Shown here: positions 52,376-60,697 of the stretch, piece after piece | Layout of the letters: each line of letters starts with the position of its first letter | How positions within the stretch are numbered: position 1 is the stretch's first letter | DNA from: LMUY01 sp965276785 | GTDB taxonomy: Bacteria > Pseudomonadota > Alphaproteobacteria > Acetobacterales > Acetobacteraceae | Reading direction: 5' to 3' | Length of the DNA stretch: 64,000 nucleotides | Assembly (NCBI GenBank): GCA_965276785.1 | Contig: OZ255629.1 | Location: 3,720,001 to 3,784,000, forward strand | Translations under genes and position numbers: made by a program | The notes under the pieces: model-generated | Seen by the model: only the letters and a program-made list of their open reading frames with translations | Databases searched by the model: none | Told to the model about the DNA's origin: nothing

Positions 52376-52445
52376 GCTGCTTGCAGCCCATCCTACGCGA
52401 ACCAGTCAGGGGTCGTGCTTGCCGGCGACGAAGTGGGCGGGGCGG
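52371..52445. repeat. Dispersed palindromic repeat, copy B
   Basis: The sequence from AAGCTGCTTGCAGCCCA through CAGTCAGGGGTCGTGCTTGCCGGCGACGAAG matches copy A at 45.5 kb (45584-45637). It begins at the end of the GNAT gene and runs to the edge of the BrnT remnant. Two copies 6.8 kb apart, both followed within 0.6 kb by folE sequence, suggest a mobile or duplicated unit. Confidence 0.6.
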
Positions 52446-52468
52446 GCGGTTGAATTGCCTCTGATACA

Positions 52469-52533
52469 CGCTGCGCGGCGACGTTGTCCGGGTCATCGGC
52501 CTGAGAAAAGCTCACGACCGTGAAAGGAGCGCT
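52469..52533 (+). pseudogene. BrnT toxin C-terminal remnant
   Basis: About 21 codons in frame with the following antitoxin gene read YTLRGDVVRVIGLRKAHDRERSA, resembling the conserved BrnT ending (VIS-RKA-RRER). A stop codon lies just before, and the rest of the toxin is absent, replaced by the repeat copy B. It cannot encode an active RNase. Confidence 0.5.
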
Positions 52534-52839
52534 ATGAACGACCCGCCTGAACAGCCCGCCCATATCTCGCAGGAGGCTTGGGACGCCGAGGATGTTCCGG
52601 AGGCGACTGACGAAGAATGCAGCCGAGCCGTCCCGTTCAAGGACGCGCATCTCGAGATACATACCGACTGGAAGCGCGGACGGGGCAGACCTCCAGTTGA
52701 GTAGCCTAAGGTGCATATCGGTTTCCGGCTTGACGCCGACGTGATGAAGGGCGTTCGCGCGACCGGATGCGGCTACAGTGCCCGCGTTGAAAAGGTGCTG
52801 CGCGAGGCGTTGGAGAAGGGCAGTTTTGAGGAGCGCTAG
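52534..52839 (+). pseudogene. BrnA-like antitoxin with an in-frame nonsense codon
   Basis: ATG 52534 follows an AGGAG site. The frame reads 56 codons (QPAHISQEAWDAEDVPEATDEE...WKRGRGRPPVE), then TAG at 52702-52704, then 44 more codons in the same frame: PKVHIGFRLDADVMKGVRATG and YSARVEKVLREAL, the ribbon-helix-helix DNA-binding end typical of BrnA antitoxins. One base change (AAG to TAG) would explain the stop. The N-terminal peptide lacks the DNA-binding part, so the antitoxin is probably dead. The toxin upstream is also gone. Confidence 0.7.
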
Positions 52840-52934
52840 ATCAAGCGGTTTGCGCGGCATAGATGTAGCGGAGGGCAGCAGGTAGGCCCATGCGACAGTC
52901 CGGCCACTCGGCTAGCTTACGACGCACCGACCGC

Positions 52935-53534
52935 TCAGACCTCCTCGCACGTTCGGCGATTCCCAATCATCGCCAGTAACTCCCGCCGGGTCTCCGCATT
53001 GGCGCGGAACGCGCCCAGCATGCGGCTGGTCACCATGCCGACGCCGGGCTTGTGCACGCCGCGGGTGGTCATGCATTGGTGCGCGGCCTCGATCACCACG
53101 GCTACGCCATGCGGCTTCAGCACCGCCTGGATCGTGTCAGCGATCTGGACCGTGAGCTTCTCCTGGATCTGCAAGCGCTTGCTGAACGCGTCCACCACCC
53201 GGGCCAGCTTGCTGATGCCGATCACGCGCCGGTCCGGCAGGTAGGCCACATGCGCGCGGCCGATGATCGGCACCATGTGGTGCTCGCAATAGCTCTCCAG
53301 CCGGATGTCGCGCAGGAGGATGATCTCGTCGTAGCCCTCGACCTCCTCGAAGGTTCGCTCCAGCAGTGACACCGGATCGACATCGTAGCCGGCAAACAGT
53401 TCGAGGTAGGAGCGCGCCACTCGGGCGGGCGTGTCGCGCAAGCCCTCGCGGTTGGGGTCGTCACCGGCCCAGCGCAGCAAGGTCCGAACCGCGGCCTCCG
53501 CCTCGGCCTGCGTCGGGCGTCCGGGCTGATGCAT
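52935..53534 (-). CDS. folE: GTP cyclohydrolase I FolE
   Basis: 199 aa from ATG 53534; a TTG two codons earlier is possible. Zinc and substrate motifs: ESYCEHHMVPIIGRAHVAYLP and AAHQCMTTRGVHKPG. It converts GTP to dihydroneopterin triphosphate, the first step in folate synthesis upstream of FolB, whose gene is 16 kb away. A decayed second copy of its C-terminal part is found at 46.2-46.4 kb. The gene ends just after the dead BrnA antitoxin (convergent). Confidence 0.95.
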   Translation of the reverse strand: MHQPGRPTQAEAEAAVRTLLRWAGDDPNREGLRDTPARVARSYLELFAGYDVDPVSLLERTFEEVEGYDEIILLRDIRLESYCEHHMVPIIGRAHVAYLPDRRVIGISKLARVVDAFSKRLQIQEKLTVQIADTIQAVLKPHGVAVVIEAAHQCMTTRGVHKPGVGMVTSRMLGAFRANAETRRELLAMIGNRRTCEEV

Positions 53535-53603
53535 GTCCAAGGTTGATGAGTCCCCCGCAATGTCACGCGCATATGGGGGGCGGGACTATCCTCACCAACC
53601 CAG

Positions 53604-54149
53604 TTAGGCCGCCACCTTCTTCACCACGGTGATGGCGTCGGCCGAGGTCCAATCCACCGCGCCCTCGATCCAGCCGACCTCCTGGCCCTGCTTGTCGATC
53701 AACAGCGTGGTTGGGATGCCGCGCACGTTGAGCGCCTCGGCCACCGCGCTGCGTGGGTCGAGCATCACGGGCAGGCGCTTGATGCCGCGTTGCTGGTAGA
53801 ATTGCTGCACCGCCGCCGCACCCCCCCGGTCCGAGGAGAGCGGCAGCACCACCACCCCCGAGGCCGCCACCGCCTGGGCCAAGCCGTCCAACGCCGGCAT
53901 CTCGCGCACGCAGGGCACGCACCAGGTCGCCCATAGGTTGAGCACCACGCCCTTGCCCGCGAAATCCGACAACGAGACCGGGCCGCCATCGGCCGCGACC
54001 CAGTGCAGGTCGTCCAGCTTGCGCGGCTGGTGCAGCGCGTGCAGCGCGTCGATGCCCTCTAAGTCCTCGGCCCGCGGGTTGCGGAGCGGCACAGCCGCCG
54101 CTACGGTCCCGGCCGCGACGAGCAGGGTGCGGCGCGAGAGTCTGGTCAT
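53604..54149 (-). CDS. TlpA-like periplasmic thioredoxin
   Basis: 181 aa. The N terminus SRRTLLVAAGTVAAA contains a twin-arginine motif followed by a hydrophobic stretch, so export by Tat is likely. The thioredoxin-like domain has ATWCVPC with Cys77 and Cys80 and a cis-Pro in RGIPTTLL. TlpA-type proteins reduce disulfides in the periplasm, for example on cytochrome c or copper-delivery proteins. The start is only 5 bp from that of the divergent argH. Confidence 0.85.
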   Translation of the reverse strand: MTRLSRRTLLVAAGTVAAAVPLRNPRAEDLEGIDALHALHQPRKLDDLHWVAADGGPVSLSDFAGKGVVLNLWATWCVPCVREMPALDGLAQAVAASGVVVLPLSSDRGGAAAVQQFYQQRGIKRLPVMLDPRSAVAEALNVRGIPTTLLIDKQGQEVGWIEGAVDWTSADAITVVKKVAA

Positions 54150-54154
54150 TCGGG

Positions 54155-55579
54155 ATGGGTCCTCACACAGTGTCGGGCGGCAACACAGGTCGGAACGCGG
54201 CGGCGAACGCGCAATGGGGCGGGCGGTTCAGCGCCGGGCCGGACGTGGTGATGGCGGAGATCAACGCCTCGATCGGGTTCGACCAGCGGCTGTGGCGGCA
54301 GGACATACGCGGCTCGCTTGCCCATGCCGCGATGCTGGCGCGCGCCGGGCTGCTCACCGAAGCGGACGAGGCGGCCATCCGCGCCGGGCTGGAGGCGATC
54401 GGCGCCGAGATCGCGGCCGGGCGGTTCGCCTGGAGCAGCGAGCTCGAAGACATCCACATGAACATCGAGGCTAGGCTGACCGAGCGCGTGGGGGAGGCCG
54501 GCAAGCGGCTGCACACCGCGCGCAGCCGCAACGACCAGGTCGCGACCGACTTTCGCCTCTGGGTGCGCGATGCGATGGATGGGCTGGACGGCGAGTTGGC
54601 CGGGCTGATGCGCGTCCTGGCCGATCGCGCGGCCGAGCATGCCGCCGACCCGATGCCCGGCTTCACCCATCTGCAGACGGCCCAGCCGGTGACGTTCGGG
54701 CATCATTTGCTCGCCTATGTGGAAATGCTGAACCGCGACCGCGGCCGGATGGCGGATGCACGGCGGCGGCTGAACGAATGCCCGCTCGGCTCGGCGGCGC
54801 TGGCCGGCACGTCGTTCCCGATCGACCGCGCCATGACCGCGGCAGCGCTGGGATTCGACCGGCCGGCCGCCAACTCGCTGGACGCGGTGTCGGATCGCGA
54901 TTTCGCGCTCGAGTTCCTTTCCGCGGCGGCGATCTGTGCGGTGCATCTGTCGCGATTGGCGGAGGAGATTGTGCTCTGGTGCTCGGCGCCGTTCGGCTTC
55001 GTGCGGCTGTCGGACGCATGGACCACCGGGTCCTCCATCATGCCGCAGAAGCGCAACCCGGACGCGGCGGAGCTGGCGCGCGGCAAGACCGGGAGGGTGG
55101 TGGGGGCGCTGGTGAGCCTGCTCACGGTGATGAAGGGTCTGCCGCTGGCCTACGCCAAGGACACGCAAGAGGACAAGGAGCCGGTGTTTGATGCTGCCGA
55201 CGCGCTGGCGCTGAGCCTGGCCGCGATGGCTGGCATGGTGCGGGACCTGCAGGCCGACCCGGCACGCATGCGGGCCTTGGCGGGCAGCGGCTACGCCACG
55301 GCGACCGACCTGGCGGACTGGCTGGTGCGGGTGCTGCATCTGCCGTTTCGCACGGCCCATCACGTAACGGGGCGGCTGGTGGCACGGGCGGAGGCGCGCG
55401 GCTGCGAGTTGGCGGCGCTGAGCTTGGCCGAGATGCAGGCGGAGGAAGCCGGCATCACCGAGGCAGTGTTCGGGGTGCTGACGGTGGATGCGTCGGTTGC
55501 GTCGCGCACCAGCTATGGCGGCACGGCGCCAGCCAACGTGGCGCGCGAGGCGGCGCGGTGGCAAGCGGCCTTGGCATGA
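54155..55579 (+). CDS. argH: Argininosuccinate lyase
   Basis: 474 aa from ATG 54155; GTG 54170 is a plausible alternative, and the first 19 residues are not conserved-looking. The real core begins at QWGGRFS. Family signature GSSIMPQKRNPDAAE is at about 292-306, with the HTARSRNDQV and TPLQxAQP-like THLQTAQPVTFG parts. It splits argininosuccinate to arginine and fumarate. It is translationally coupled to the small lipoprotein gene by a 4-bp overlap. Confidence 0.95.
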   Translation: MGPHTVSGGNTGRNAAANAQWGGRFSAGPDVVMAEINASIGFDQRLWRQDIRGSLAHAAMLARAGLLTEADEAAIRAGLEAIGAEIAAGRFAWSSELEDIHMNIEARLTERVGEAGKRLHTARSRNDQVATDFRLWVRDAMDGLDGELAGLMRVLADRAAEHAADPMPGFTHLQTAQPVTFGHHLLAYVEMLNRDRGRMADARRRLNECPLGSAALAGTSFPIDRAMTAAALGFDRPAANSLDAVSDRDFALEFLSAAAICAVHLSRLAEEIVLWCSAPFGFVRLSDAWTTGSSIMPQKRNPDAAELARGKTGRVVGALVSLLTVMKGLPLAYAKDTQEDKEPVFDAADALALSLAAMAGMVRDLQADPARMRALAGSGYATATDLADWLVRVLHLPFRTAHHVTGRLVARAEARGCELAALSLAEMQAEEAGITEAVFGVLTVDASVASRTSYGGTAPANVAREAARWQAALA

Positions 55580-55698
55580 GGCTGGCCGTGGTATTGCTGC
55601 TCGTGGGCTTGCTGGCAGGCTGCGGCAAGAAAGGGGCGCCGACAGCACCGGGACCGGCCGACCAGATTAGTTATCCCAAGAGCTATCCGACGCATTAG
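55576..55698 (+). CDS. lptM: LptM-like small lipoprotein
   Basis: 40 aa; ATG overlaps the argH stop as ATGA. The signal peptide is hydrophobic (AVVLLLVGLLAG) with lipobox LAGC, and the mature start is CGKKGAP, as in the LptM/YifL family, which helps maturation of the LptD LPS translocon. In alphaproteobacteria this gene is usually between argH and lysA, but here no lysA follows. Very short, hence easily missed. Confidence 0.75.
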   Translation: MRLAVVLLLVGLLAGCGKKGAPTAPGPADQISYPKSYPTH

Positions 55699-55705
55699 TC
55701 CAGAG

Positions 55706-56005
55706 CTACTTTGAAAGGGGACGGCGTTGAAATTCGTCTTGCTGCATTTCGAACCGAGTCACGCGAGTGACCACGTCGGAAATGACGGAGCCGACAAGCC
55801 CTGTTGCAGCCACACCAGCTGCGGCCTTCGCCTTCGTTACCAGCTGGCCTTGCCCGGCCTCTAAATGGGTCATTCGATCCTCCAGCTGGCGGAGGCGTAG
55901 CTCGATCAGTTCCAAGGAAGCGCGGGTCTTAGACTGTAATTCAAGAAGGTCTTCAACCTTGCGGGCCACAGCCCAAAGACGGCCAGGAACATCCCAGACC
56001 GCCAC
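55706..56005 (-). CDS. Small coiled-coil membrane-associated protein, unknown
   Basis: 99 aa from GTG 56005. Residues about 15-55 form a coiled coil (LELIELRLRQLEDRMTHLEAGQ). Then comes a Gly/Ala/Val-rich stretch (AAAGVAATGLVGSVISDVV) that could be a transmembrane or membrane-attached helix, and a charged tail. The pattern recalls small prophage- or immunity-type accessory proteins but no family is recognised. The gene begins 2 bp after the stop of the upstream gene. Confidence 0.5.
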   Translation of the reverse strand: MAVWDVPGRLWAVARKVEDLLELQSKTRASLELIELRLRQLEDRMTHLEAGQGQLVTKAKAAAGVAATGLVGSVISDVVTRVTRFEMQQDEFQRRPLSK

Positions 56006-56007
56006 TT

Positions 56008-56418
56008 CTATCGGCTAGTATCTACGGCTAACTGCCTTAGCAACGCGTCCAAAGCGTGGCGCTCCTTTAGCACGTTAGCCTCAAACTTGTTCATTACTAA
56101 ATCGACTTCTTCAAGAAGCTTTCTGTTAAATTCTTCCTGGTCAATTGAAAGTTCTGGTGTAGGTTCAGCAGACGTTGTGGTATATTCATTGAGCAAACCC
56201 TGCTCTTGCATCGCGAGCCTTACTTCGCTCAACGATATGCTGTATCTGCGAAGCTCTCTCTCAATTTTCCGTAAAGCCGCGAGGGAGCCCGGCCCTTTCA
56301 TACTTTCTGCAAGACGCGTTAGACCTATGTAGATTTCTGCATATTGCGAATAAGGGTTCTCTGAGTCAGAATCAGGTTTTAGCGCAGCAGTAGCATCAGA
56401 ACTAGCAGGCGTTGCCAT
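56008..56418 (-). CDS. Helical protein of unknown function
   Basis: 136 aa from ATG 56418. It is mostly helical and charged: QYAEIYIGLTRLAESM, LAALRKIERELRRYSISLSEVRLAM, EEFNRKLLEEVDLVMNKFEANVLKER. The base composition is AT-richer than the flanking genes, suggesting acquisition. No signal, membrane segment or motif. Paired with the coiled-coil gene downstream; function unknown. Confidence 0.5.
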   Translation of the reverse strand: MATPASSDATAALKPDSDSENPYSQYAEIYIGLTRLAESMKGPGSLAALRKIERELRRYSISLSEVRLAMQEQGLLNEYTTTSAEPTPELSIDQEEFNRKLLEEVDLVMNKFEANVLKERHALDALLRQLAVDTSR

Positions 56419-56706
56419 GATCGCCCTCCACCATCTCACCACAGGGGATTGCTACCGTCTCTATCATGGGCAAGCGATCCACACCGGCAAGTCGCAACTA
56501 TGGAAAATCGCTGAAAGTATGCGGCGGCGAGACGTGGGCGGTGCTACCCGAGTTGTTGATCGGGTTGGGCCGTAGTGTGCGGCAAGCAATTGTGGCACGC
56601 TTCGTCTGCAGCCCAAGTCTTCCCACGCGATGGCGGGGCTCACTCGTGGCGGTGAATGCCAGCGCGGTCAGACCGCCAGTGCGATCAAATCGAAGGACGC
56701 AGACGT
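56419..56706. other. Intergenic stretch upstream of the molybdenum hydroxylase operon
   Basis: 288 bp with a plus-strand open frame from 56466 that has no family pattern and is AT-poor without codon bias; I consider it spurious. The promoter of the following operon should lie here. No clear consensus was recognised. Confidence 0.35.
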
Positions 56707-57309
56707 ATGAGCGAGAAAACACCAGGACCGAGCCGAAGGGGCCTGTTCCGCGGGGCGGTCGGCCTGACCGCCGTCCCCGCTATCGTCCGCGCGGCTCCCG
56801 CACCCGAAGCGCTTGCGAGTCCCGCTCCGGCCGGTATGTCCCCCATTACTCTAAACGTGAACGGTAGAGATTACCGGCTCGTCATGGACGGGCGCATCTC
56901 GTTGCTCGACGCAATCCGCGAGCACATGGACCTGACCGGCACCAAGAAGGGCTGCGACCACGGCCAATGCGGCGCTTGCACCGTCCATATCGACGGCGAA
57001 CGCGTGCTCTCCTGTCTCACGCCGGCCATCGCGGTGCAGGACCGCCCGGTCAAGACCATCGAGGGCCTTGCGGCGGCCGATGGCGGCCTGCACCCGATGC
57101 AGCAGGCCTTCATCGACCATGACGGCTTCCAATGCGGCTACTGCACGCCGGGCCAGATCATGTCGGCGGTGGCTTGCGTCAACGAAGGCCATGCGACCAC
57201 GGACGCCGACATCCGGGAATACATGAGCGGTAACCTCTGCCGTTGCGCCGCCTACCCCAACATTGTCGCTGCGATCAAGCAGGGGCGTGAGCAGATGGAG
57301 CGAGCCTGA
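56707..57309 (+). CDS. 2Fe-2S subunit of a molybdenum hydroxylase (PaoA/YagT type)
   Basis: 200 aa from ATG 56707. The N terminus SRRGLFRGAVGLTAVPAI is a Tat signal. Two 2Fe-2S sites follow: C83, C88, C91, C103 and C143, C146, C178, C180. It is the small subunit of a xanthine-oxidase-family enzyme exported by Tat, most like the periplasmic aldehyde oxidoreductase PaoABC. It delivers electrons from the Mo centre. The stop overlaps the next start by 1 bp. Confidence 0.88.
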   Translation: MSEKTPGPSRRGLFRGAVGLTAVPAIVRAAPAPEALASPAPAGMSPITLNVNGRDYRLVMDGRISLLDAIREHMDLTGTKKGCDHGQCGACTVHIDGERVLSCLTPAIAVQDRPVKTIEGLAAADGGLHPMQQAFIDHDGFQCGYCTPGQIMSAVACVNEGHATTDADIREYMSGNLCRCAAYPNIVAAIKQGREQMERA

Positions 57310-58337
57310 TGCGTCCGTTTTCTTACGCGCGCGCCACAGACGTGGCGCAGGCTGTGCGCCTCGGCCAGCAGAACGGCCAAGGGCAGACCAATGCCCCAGT
57401 GCAGTTCTTGGCTGGCGGCACGACGCTCTATGACCTGATGAAACTCGACGTGATGGTGCCCGAGCAAGTGGTCGACCTTGGACCGCTGCGCGCCACTCAT
57501 TCCGAGATCGCGTCGCGTCCGGACGGCTTACGTTTGGGTGCACTGGCCAAGATGGCCCATGTGGCGGCGCACCCCATCGTGCAAGCGGATTACCCCGCGC
57601 TAACCGAGAGCCTGCAGATGGCTGCCAGCGCGCAATTGCGCAACATGGCGTCGCTCGGGGGCAACGTGCTGCAGCGCACCCGCTGCAGCTATTTCCGCGA
57701 TCCGAGCTGGGCCGCCTGCAACAAGCGCAACCCCGGTTCCGGCTGCGCGGCGCTGACGGGGTTCAACCGGAACCATGCCGTGCTGGGCACCGACAGCAGT
57801 TGCATCGCGCAATATCCGGGCGACTGGGCCGTGGCGCTGATGGCGCTTGAGGCGCAGGTCGACCTCACCGGGCCGCAGGGGGCGCGTCGATTGCCGTTTG
57901 CCTCGCTGCACCGTTCGGCCGAGGCCCAGCCGCAGCTCGAAACCAACCTGCGGCCCGGCGAGGTGATCACCGCGTTCTTCGTTCCCGCCACCGCCTGGGC
58001 GCAGCGCTCGGTGTATGTGAAGGTTCGTGACCGCGCCTCATACGAGTTTGCCATCGCCTCCGCCGCTGTTGCGCTCGAGATGGATGGGGAGGTGGTGCAT
58101 CAAGTTCGTATCGGGCTCGGCGGCATGGCCTATCGCCCTTGGCGCGCCCATGGCGCGGAGGCGGTACTGACCGGCAAGCCGCTGACTGCGGCGAACGCCG
58201 AAGCCGCGGCGCGCGCAGCCATGACAGGCGCCGTGGGCCACGGTCAAAACGACTACAAGCTTGAGCTTGGGCAGCAGACGGTCGTCCGCGCCCTGATGCA
58301 AGCCAAGGCGATGCCGATCCCAACCAGGAAGGCCTGA
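57309..58337 (+). CDS. FAD-binding subunit of the molybdenum hydroxylase (PaoB/YagS type)
   Basis: 342 aa. FAD-binding domain: VQFLAGGTTLYDLMKLDV and LRLGALAKMAHVAAHP, then the C-terminal CO-dehydrogenase flavoprotein domain. A loop with C126, C137, C146 and C165 (RCSYF, AACNKRN, GCAAL, SSCIAQ) matches the extra 4Fe-4S site reported for PaoB. Lacks its own export signal, so it probably travels with PaoA. The next gene starts 1 bp after its stop. Confidence 0.88.
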   Translation: MRPFSYARATDVAQAVRLGQQNGQGQTNAPVQFLAGGTTLYDLMKLDVMVPEQVVDLGPLRATHSEIASRPDGLRLGALAKMAHVAAHPIVQADYPALTESLQMAASAQLRNMASLGGNVLQRTRCSYFRDPSWAACNKRNPGSGCAALTGFNRNHAVLGTDSSCIAQYPGDWAVALMALEAQVDLTGPQGARRLPFASLHRSAEAQPQLETNLRPGEVITAFFVPATAWAQRSVYVKVRDRASYEFAIASAAVALEMDGEVVHQVRIGLGGMAYRPWRAHGAEAVLTGKPLTAANAEAAARAAMTGAVGHGQNDYKLELGQQTVVRALMQAKAMPIPTRKA

Positions 58338-58338
58338 C

Positions 58339-60618
58339 ATGACCATCGATCCAAGCATCCTGTTCGGCACGCCGACACCCCGCATCGACGGTGTCGCGAA
58401 GGTGACGGGGGCGGCGCGCTTCGCCTCGGACGAGCCGGTGGCCAATCCGGCGTTTGCCTATCTGGTCACCAGCGACATCGCGCGCGGGCACATTACCGGC
58501 TTCGACCTGAGCCGCGCCAATGCCGTGCCGGGCGTGCTGGACATCCTGACCTACGAGACCGTCCGCGGCCAGACCACGCCGCCGCGGGGGCCAGATGGCG
58601 GTCCGACGACCACGACGCTCGAAAGCAACCGGATTTGGCACGCGGGGCAGATCATCGCCGTGGTGGTCGCCGATACGTTCGAGGCCGCGGCCGAGGCCGC
58701 GAGCAAGGTGCAGATGAGCACCGTGGCCGAGCCGCCGAGTGCCAGCTTCGGCTCGCCCGGTGCCGACACGCAGCCAGTGGCGGCGGCCCAACTGGGCGAA
58801 GCGGGCAAGGACGATGCGGCCACCAAGAGAGCCGCGGCCGACGCCGCCTTTGCCGCCGCCGCGGCGAAGGTCGACGCCCGCTACGCCACGCCAACGCAGC
58901 ATCACAACCCGATCGAGCTGTTCACCACCACCTGCGTTTGGGACGGCCCTAAGCTCACCGTCTACGAGCCGTCGCAGTTCATGTGGGGCTTGAAGACGGC
59001 AACCGCCCGCCAGCTTGGGATCGACCCGGCGGATGTCCGCACCGTGTCGCGCTACGTTGGCGGCGCGTTCGGCTCCAAAGGCAACCAGACCTCGCGCACG
59101 GCCTGGATCGCACTGGCGGCAAAACGCCTGAGTCGCCCGGTCAAGCTGCAACCAACCCGCGCGCAGGGCTTCACCATCGCCACGTTCCGGGCCGAGACGC
59201 GCCAGCACGTGCGGCTCAGCGCCACGCCCAATGGCAAGCTTACCTCGGTGTTCCAGGAGGGTTGGGAAGTAACCTCCCGGCCGTCCGGTTACAAAGTCGC
59301 GGGGGTCGAGGCGACGTCGCGGCTCTATGCCTCTCCGGTGATCGCGACCGCCGTCAACGTCGTCCACGCCGACCGCGCCACGCCGGGCTTCATGCGGGCG
59401 CCCGCCGAGGTGCCTTACATGTTCGCGCTGGAAAGTGCGATGGACGAACTGGCCTATGCGCTCGACATGGACCCGATCGAGCTGCGCCGGGCCAACGACA
59501 CGCAAACCGACCCGGTTTCGGGCCTGCCGTTCTCCTCCCGCCTGCTGATGCCCTGTTTCGACCAGGCGGCGCAGAAGTTCGGCTGGGGCCAGCGCAACCC
59601 GAAGCCCGGATCGATGCGCGATGGCGAGTGGCTGGTGGGGTATGGCTGCGCCACCTCGTTCTACCCGAACAACATTGGCCCGGCCGCGGCGCGCATCACG
59701 CTCACGCCGGCGGGCAAGGCGAACGTGGCGCTGGCGGCGCATGAACTCGGCAATGGCGCCTACACGACGGTGGCGATCACCGCCGCCCATGCGCTGGGTT
59801 TGGCGGTCAGCGACGTATCGGTGCAGATGGGCGACAGTGACCTGCCGCCAGTGCCCGTAGCTGGCGGCTCGAACAATGCGGCATCGACCACCCTTGTCGT
59901 GTTCAAAGCCTGCGAGGACATCCGGCGCCGCCTGGCTGAAGCTGCGGTGAAAGCGGAGGACAGCCCGTTCCATGGCGCAGACCCGGCGGCCCTGAACCTG
60001 GCGGGCGGCATGCTGCGCAACCCGGACGGGCAGAGCGAGCCGTTGAGCAAGGCCGTGCCCCGCACTGGCGGGCGCCTTGAAGTCTATGCCGAGAACATCC
60101 CCGCAGGCGTGCCGGCCAACGCGATCGGCCTGCTGTATGAGGGCAAAACTCTGATGAGCCGCGGCGGCGACCGCAAGGACGTCACAGCCTACGCATTCGG
60201 CGCCCATTGCGTGGAAGTGCGCGTCCATAGTTTAACCCGCGAGATTCGTGTACCGCGCGTGGTCTCCGCCTTTGCCGCCGGCACGATCATCAACCCGACG
60301 ACAGCACGCAGCCAATTTATGGGAGGGGCGATCTGGGGTATTTCGTCCGCGTTGCACGAGGCCACCAAAGTAGACCCAGTGTCTGCCCGGCTCATCAACC
60401 AAAATCTGGCAGATTACTTGGTTCCCGTGAACGCTGACGTGCCGTCCATCGAGATCATCATGGTTCCGGAGCATGACGAGCGCGTCAACCCGCTTGGCGT
60501 GAAGGGCATCGGGGAGATCGGCATCGTCGGCATGAATGCGGCGATCGCTAATGCAGTGTACCACGCCACGGGCAAGCGCTTGCGGGAGCTGCCTTTGCGT
60601 CCAGAACAGCTCCTCTGA
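58339..60618 (+). CDS. Molybdopterin-binding catalytic subunit of the molybdenum hydroxylase (PaoC/YagR type)
   Basis: 759 aa. It begins PRIDGVAKVTGAARFASDE, the usual start of this subunit. It has the segments VGGAFGSKGNQTSRTAW, FMRAPAEVPYMFALES and a C-terminal GVKGIGEIG with catalytic E726. It binds molybdopterin cytosine dinucleotide and oxidises aldehydes or related compounds. The paoD-type chaperone that inserts the cofactor is not adjacent. Confidence 0.9.
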   Translation: MTIDPSILFGTPTPRIDGVAKVTGAARFASDEPVANPAFAYLVTSDIARGHITGFDLSRANAVPGVLDILTYETVRGQTTPPRGPDGGPTTTTLESNRIWHAGQIIAVVVADTFEAAAEAASKVQMSTVAEPPSASFGSPGADTQPVAAAQLGEAGKDDAATKRAAADAAFAAAAAKVDARYATPTQHHNPIELFTTTCVWDGPKLTVYEPSQFMWGLKTATARQLGIDPADVRTVSRYVGGAFGSKGNQTSRTAWIALAAKRLSRPVKLQPTRAQGFTIATFRAETRQHVRLSATPNGKLTSVFQEGWEVTSRPSGYKVAGVEATSRLYASPVIATAVNVVHADRATPGFMRAPAEVPYMFALESAMDELAYALDMDPIELRRANDTQTDPVSGLPFSSRLLMPCFDQAAQKFGWGQRNPKPGSMRDGEWLVGYGCATSFYPNNIGPAAARITLTPAGKANVALAAHELGNGAYTTVAITAAHALGLAVSDVSVQMGDSDLPPVPVAGGSNNAASTTLVVFKACEDIRRRLAEAAVKAEDSPFHGADPAALNLAGGMLRNPDGQSEPLSKAVPRTGGRLEVYAENIPAGVPANAIGLLYEGKTLMSRGGDRKDVTAYAFGAHCVEVRVHSLTREIRVPRVVSAFAAGTIINPTTARSQFMGGAIWGISSALHEATKVDPVSARLINQNLADYLVPVNADVPSIEIIMVPEHDERVNPLGVKGIGEIGIVGMNAAIANAVYHATGKRLRELPLRPEQLL

Positions 60619-60697
60619 GGCAGGGCTGCGCCAAACGATCTTGCTCGGGCACGGAGCGGGTGAACCCCATTGGGGCTTGCCTGCGCCCGGGGAGACC

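Noticed and set aside
56466..56867. 133-codon plus-strand frame upstream of the molybdenum hydroxylase genes
   Set aside because: Overlaps the start of the 2Fe-2S subunit gene, has no motif and becomes Arg/Pro-rich shadow.
57967..60228. Long minus-strand open frame (753 codons) opposite the molybdopterin subunit
   Set aside because: Low-complexity Arg/Gly/His-rich translation typical of the antisense of a GC-rich gene; the plus strand has full family motifs.
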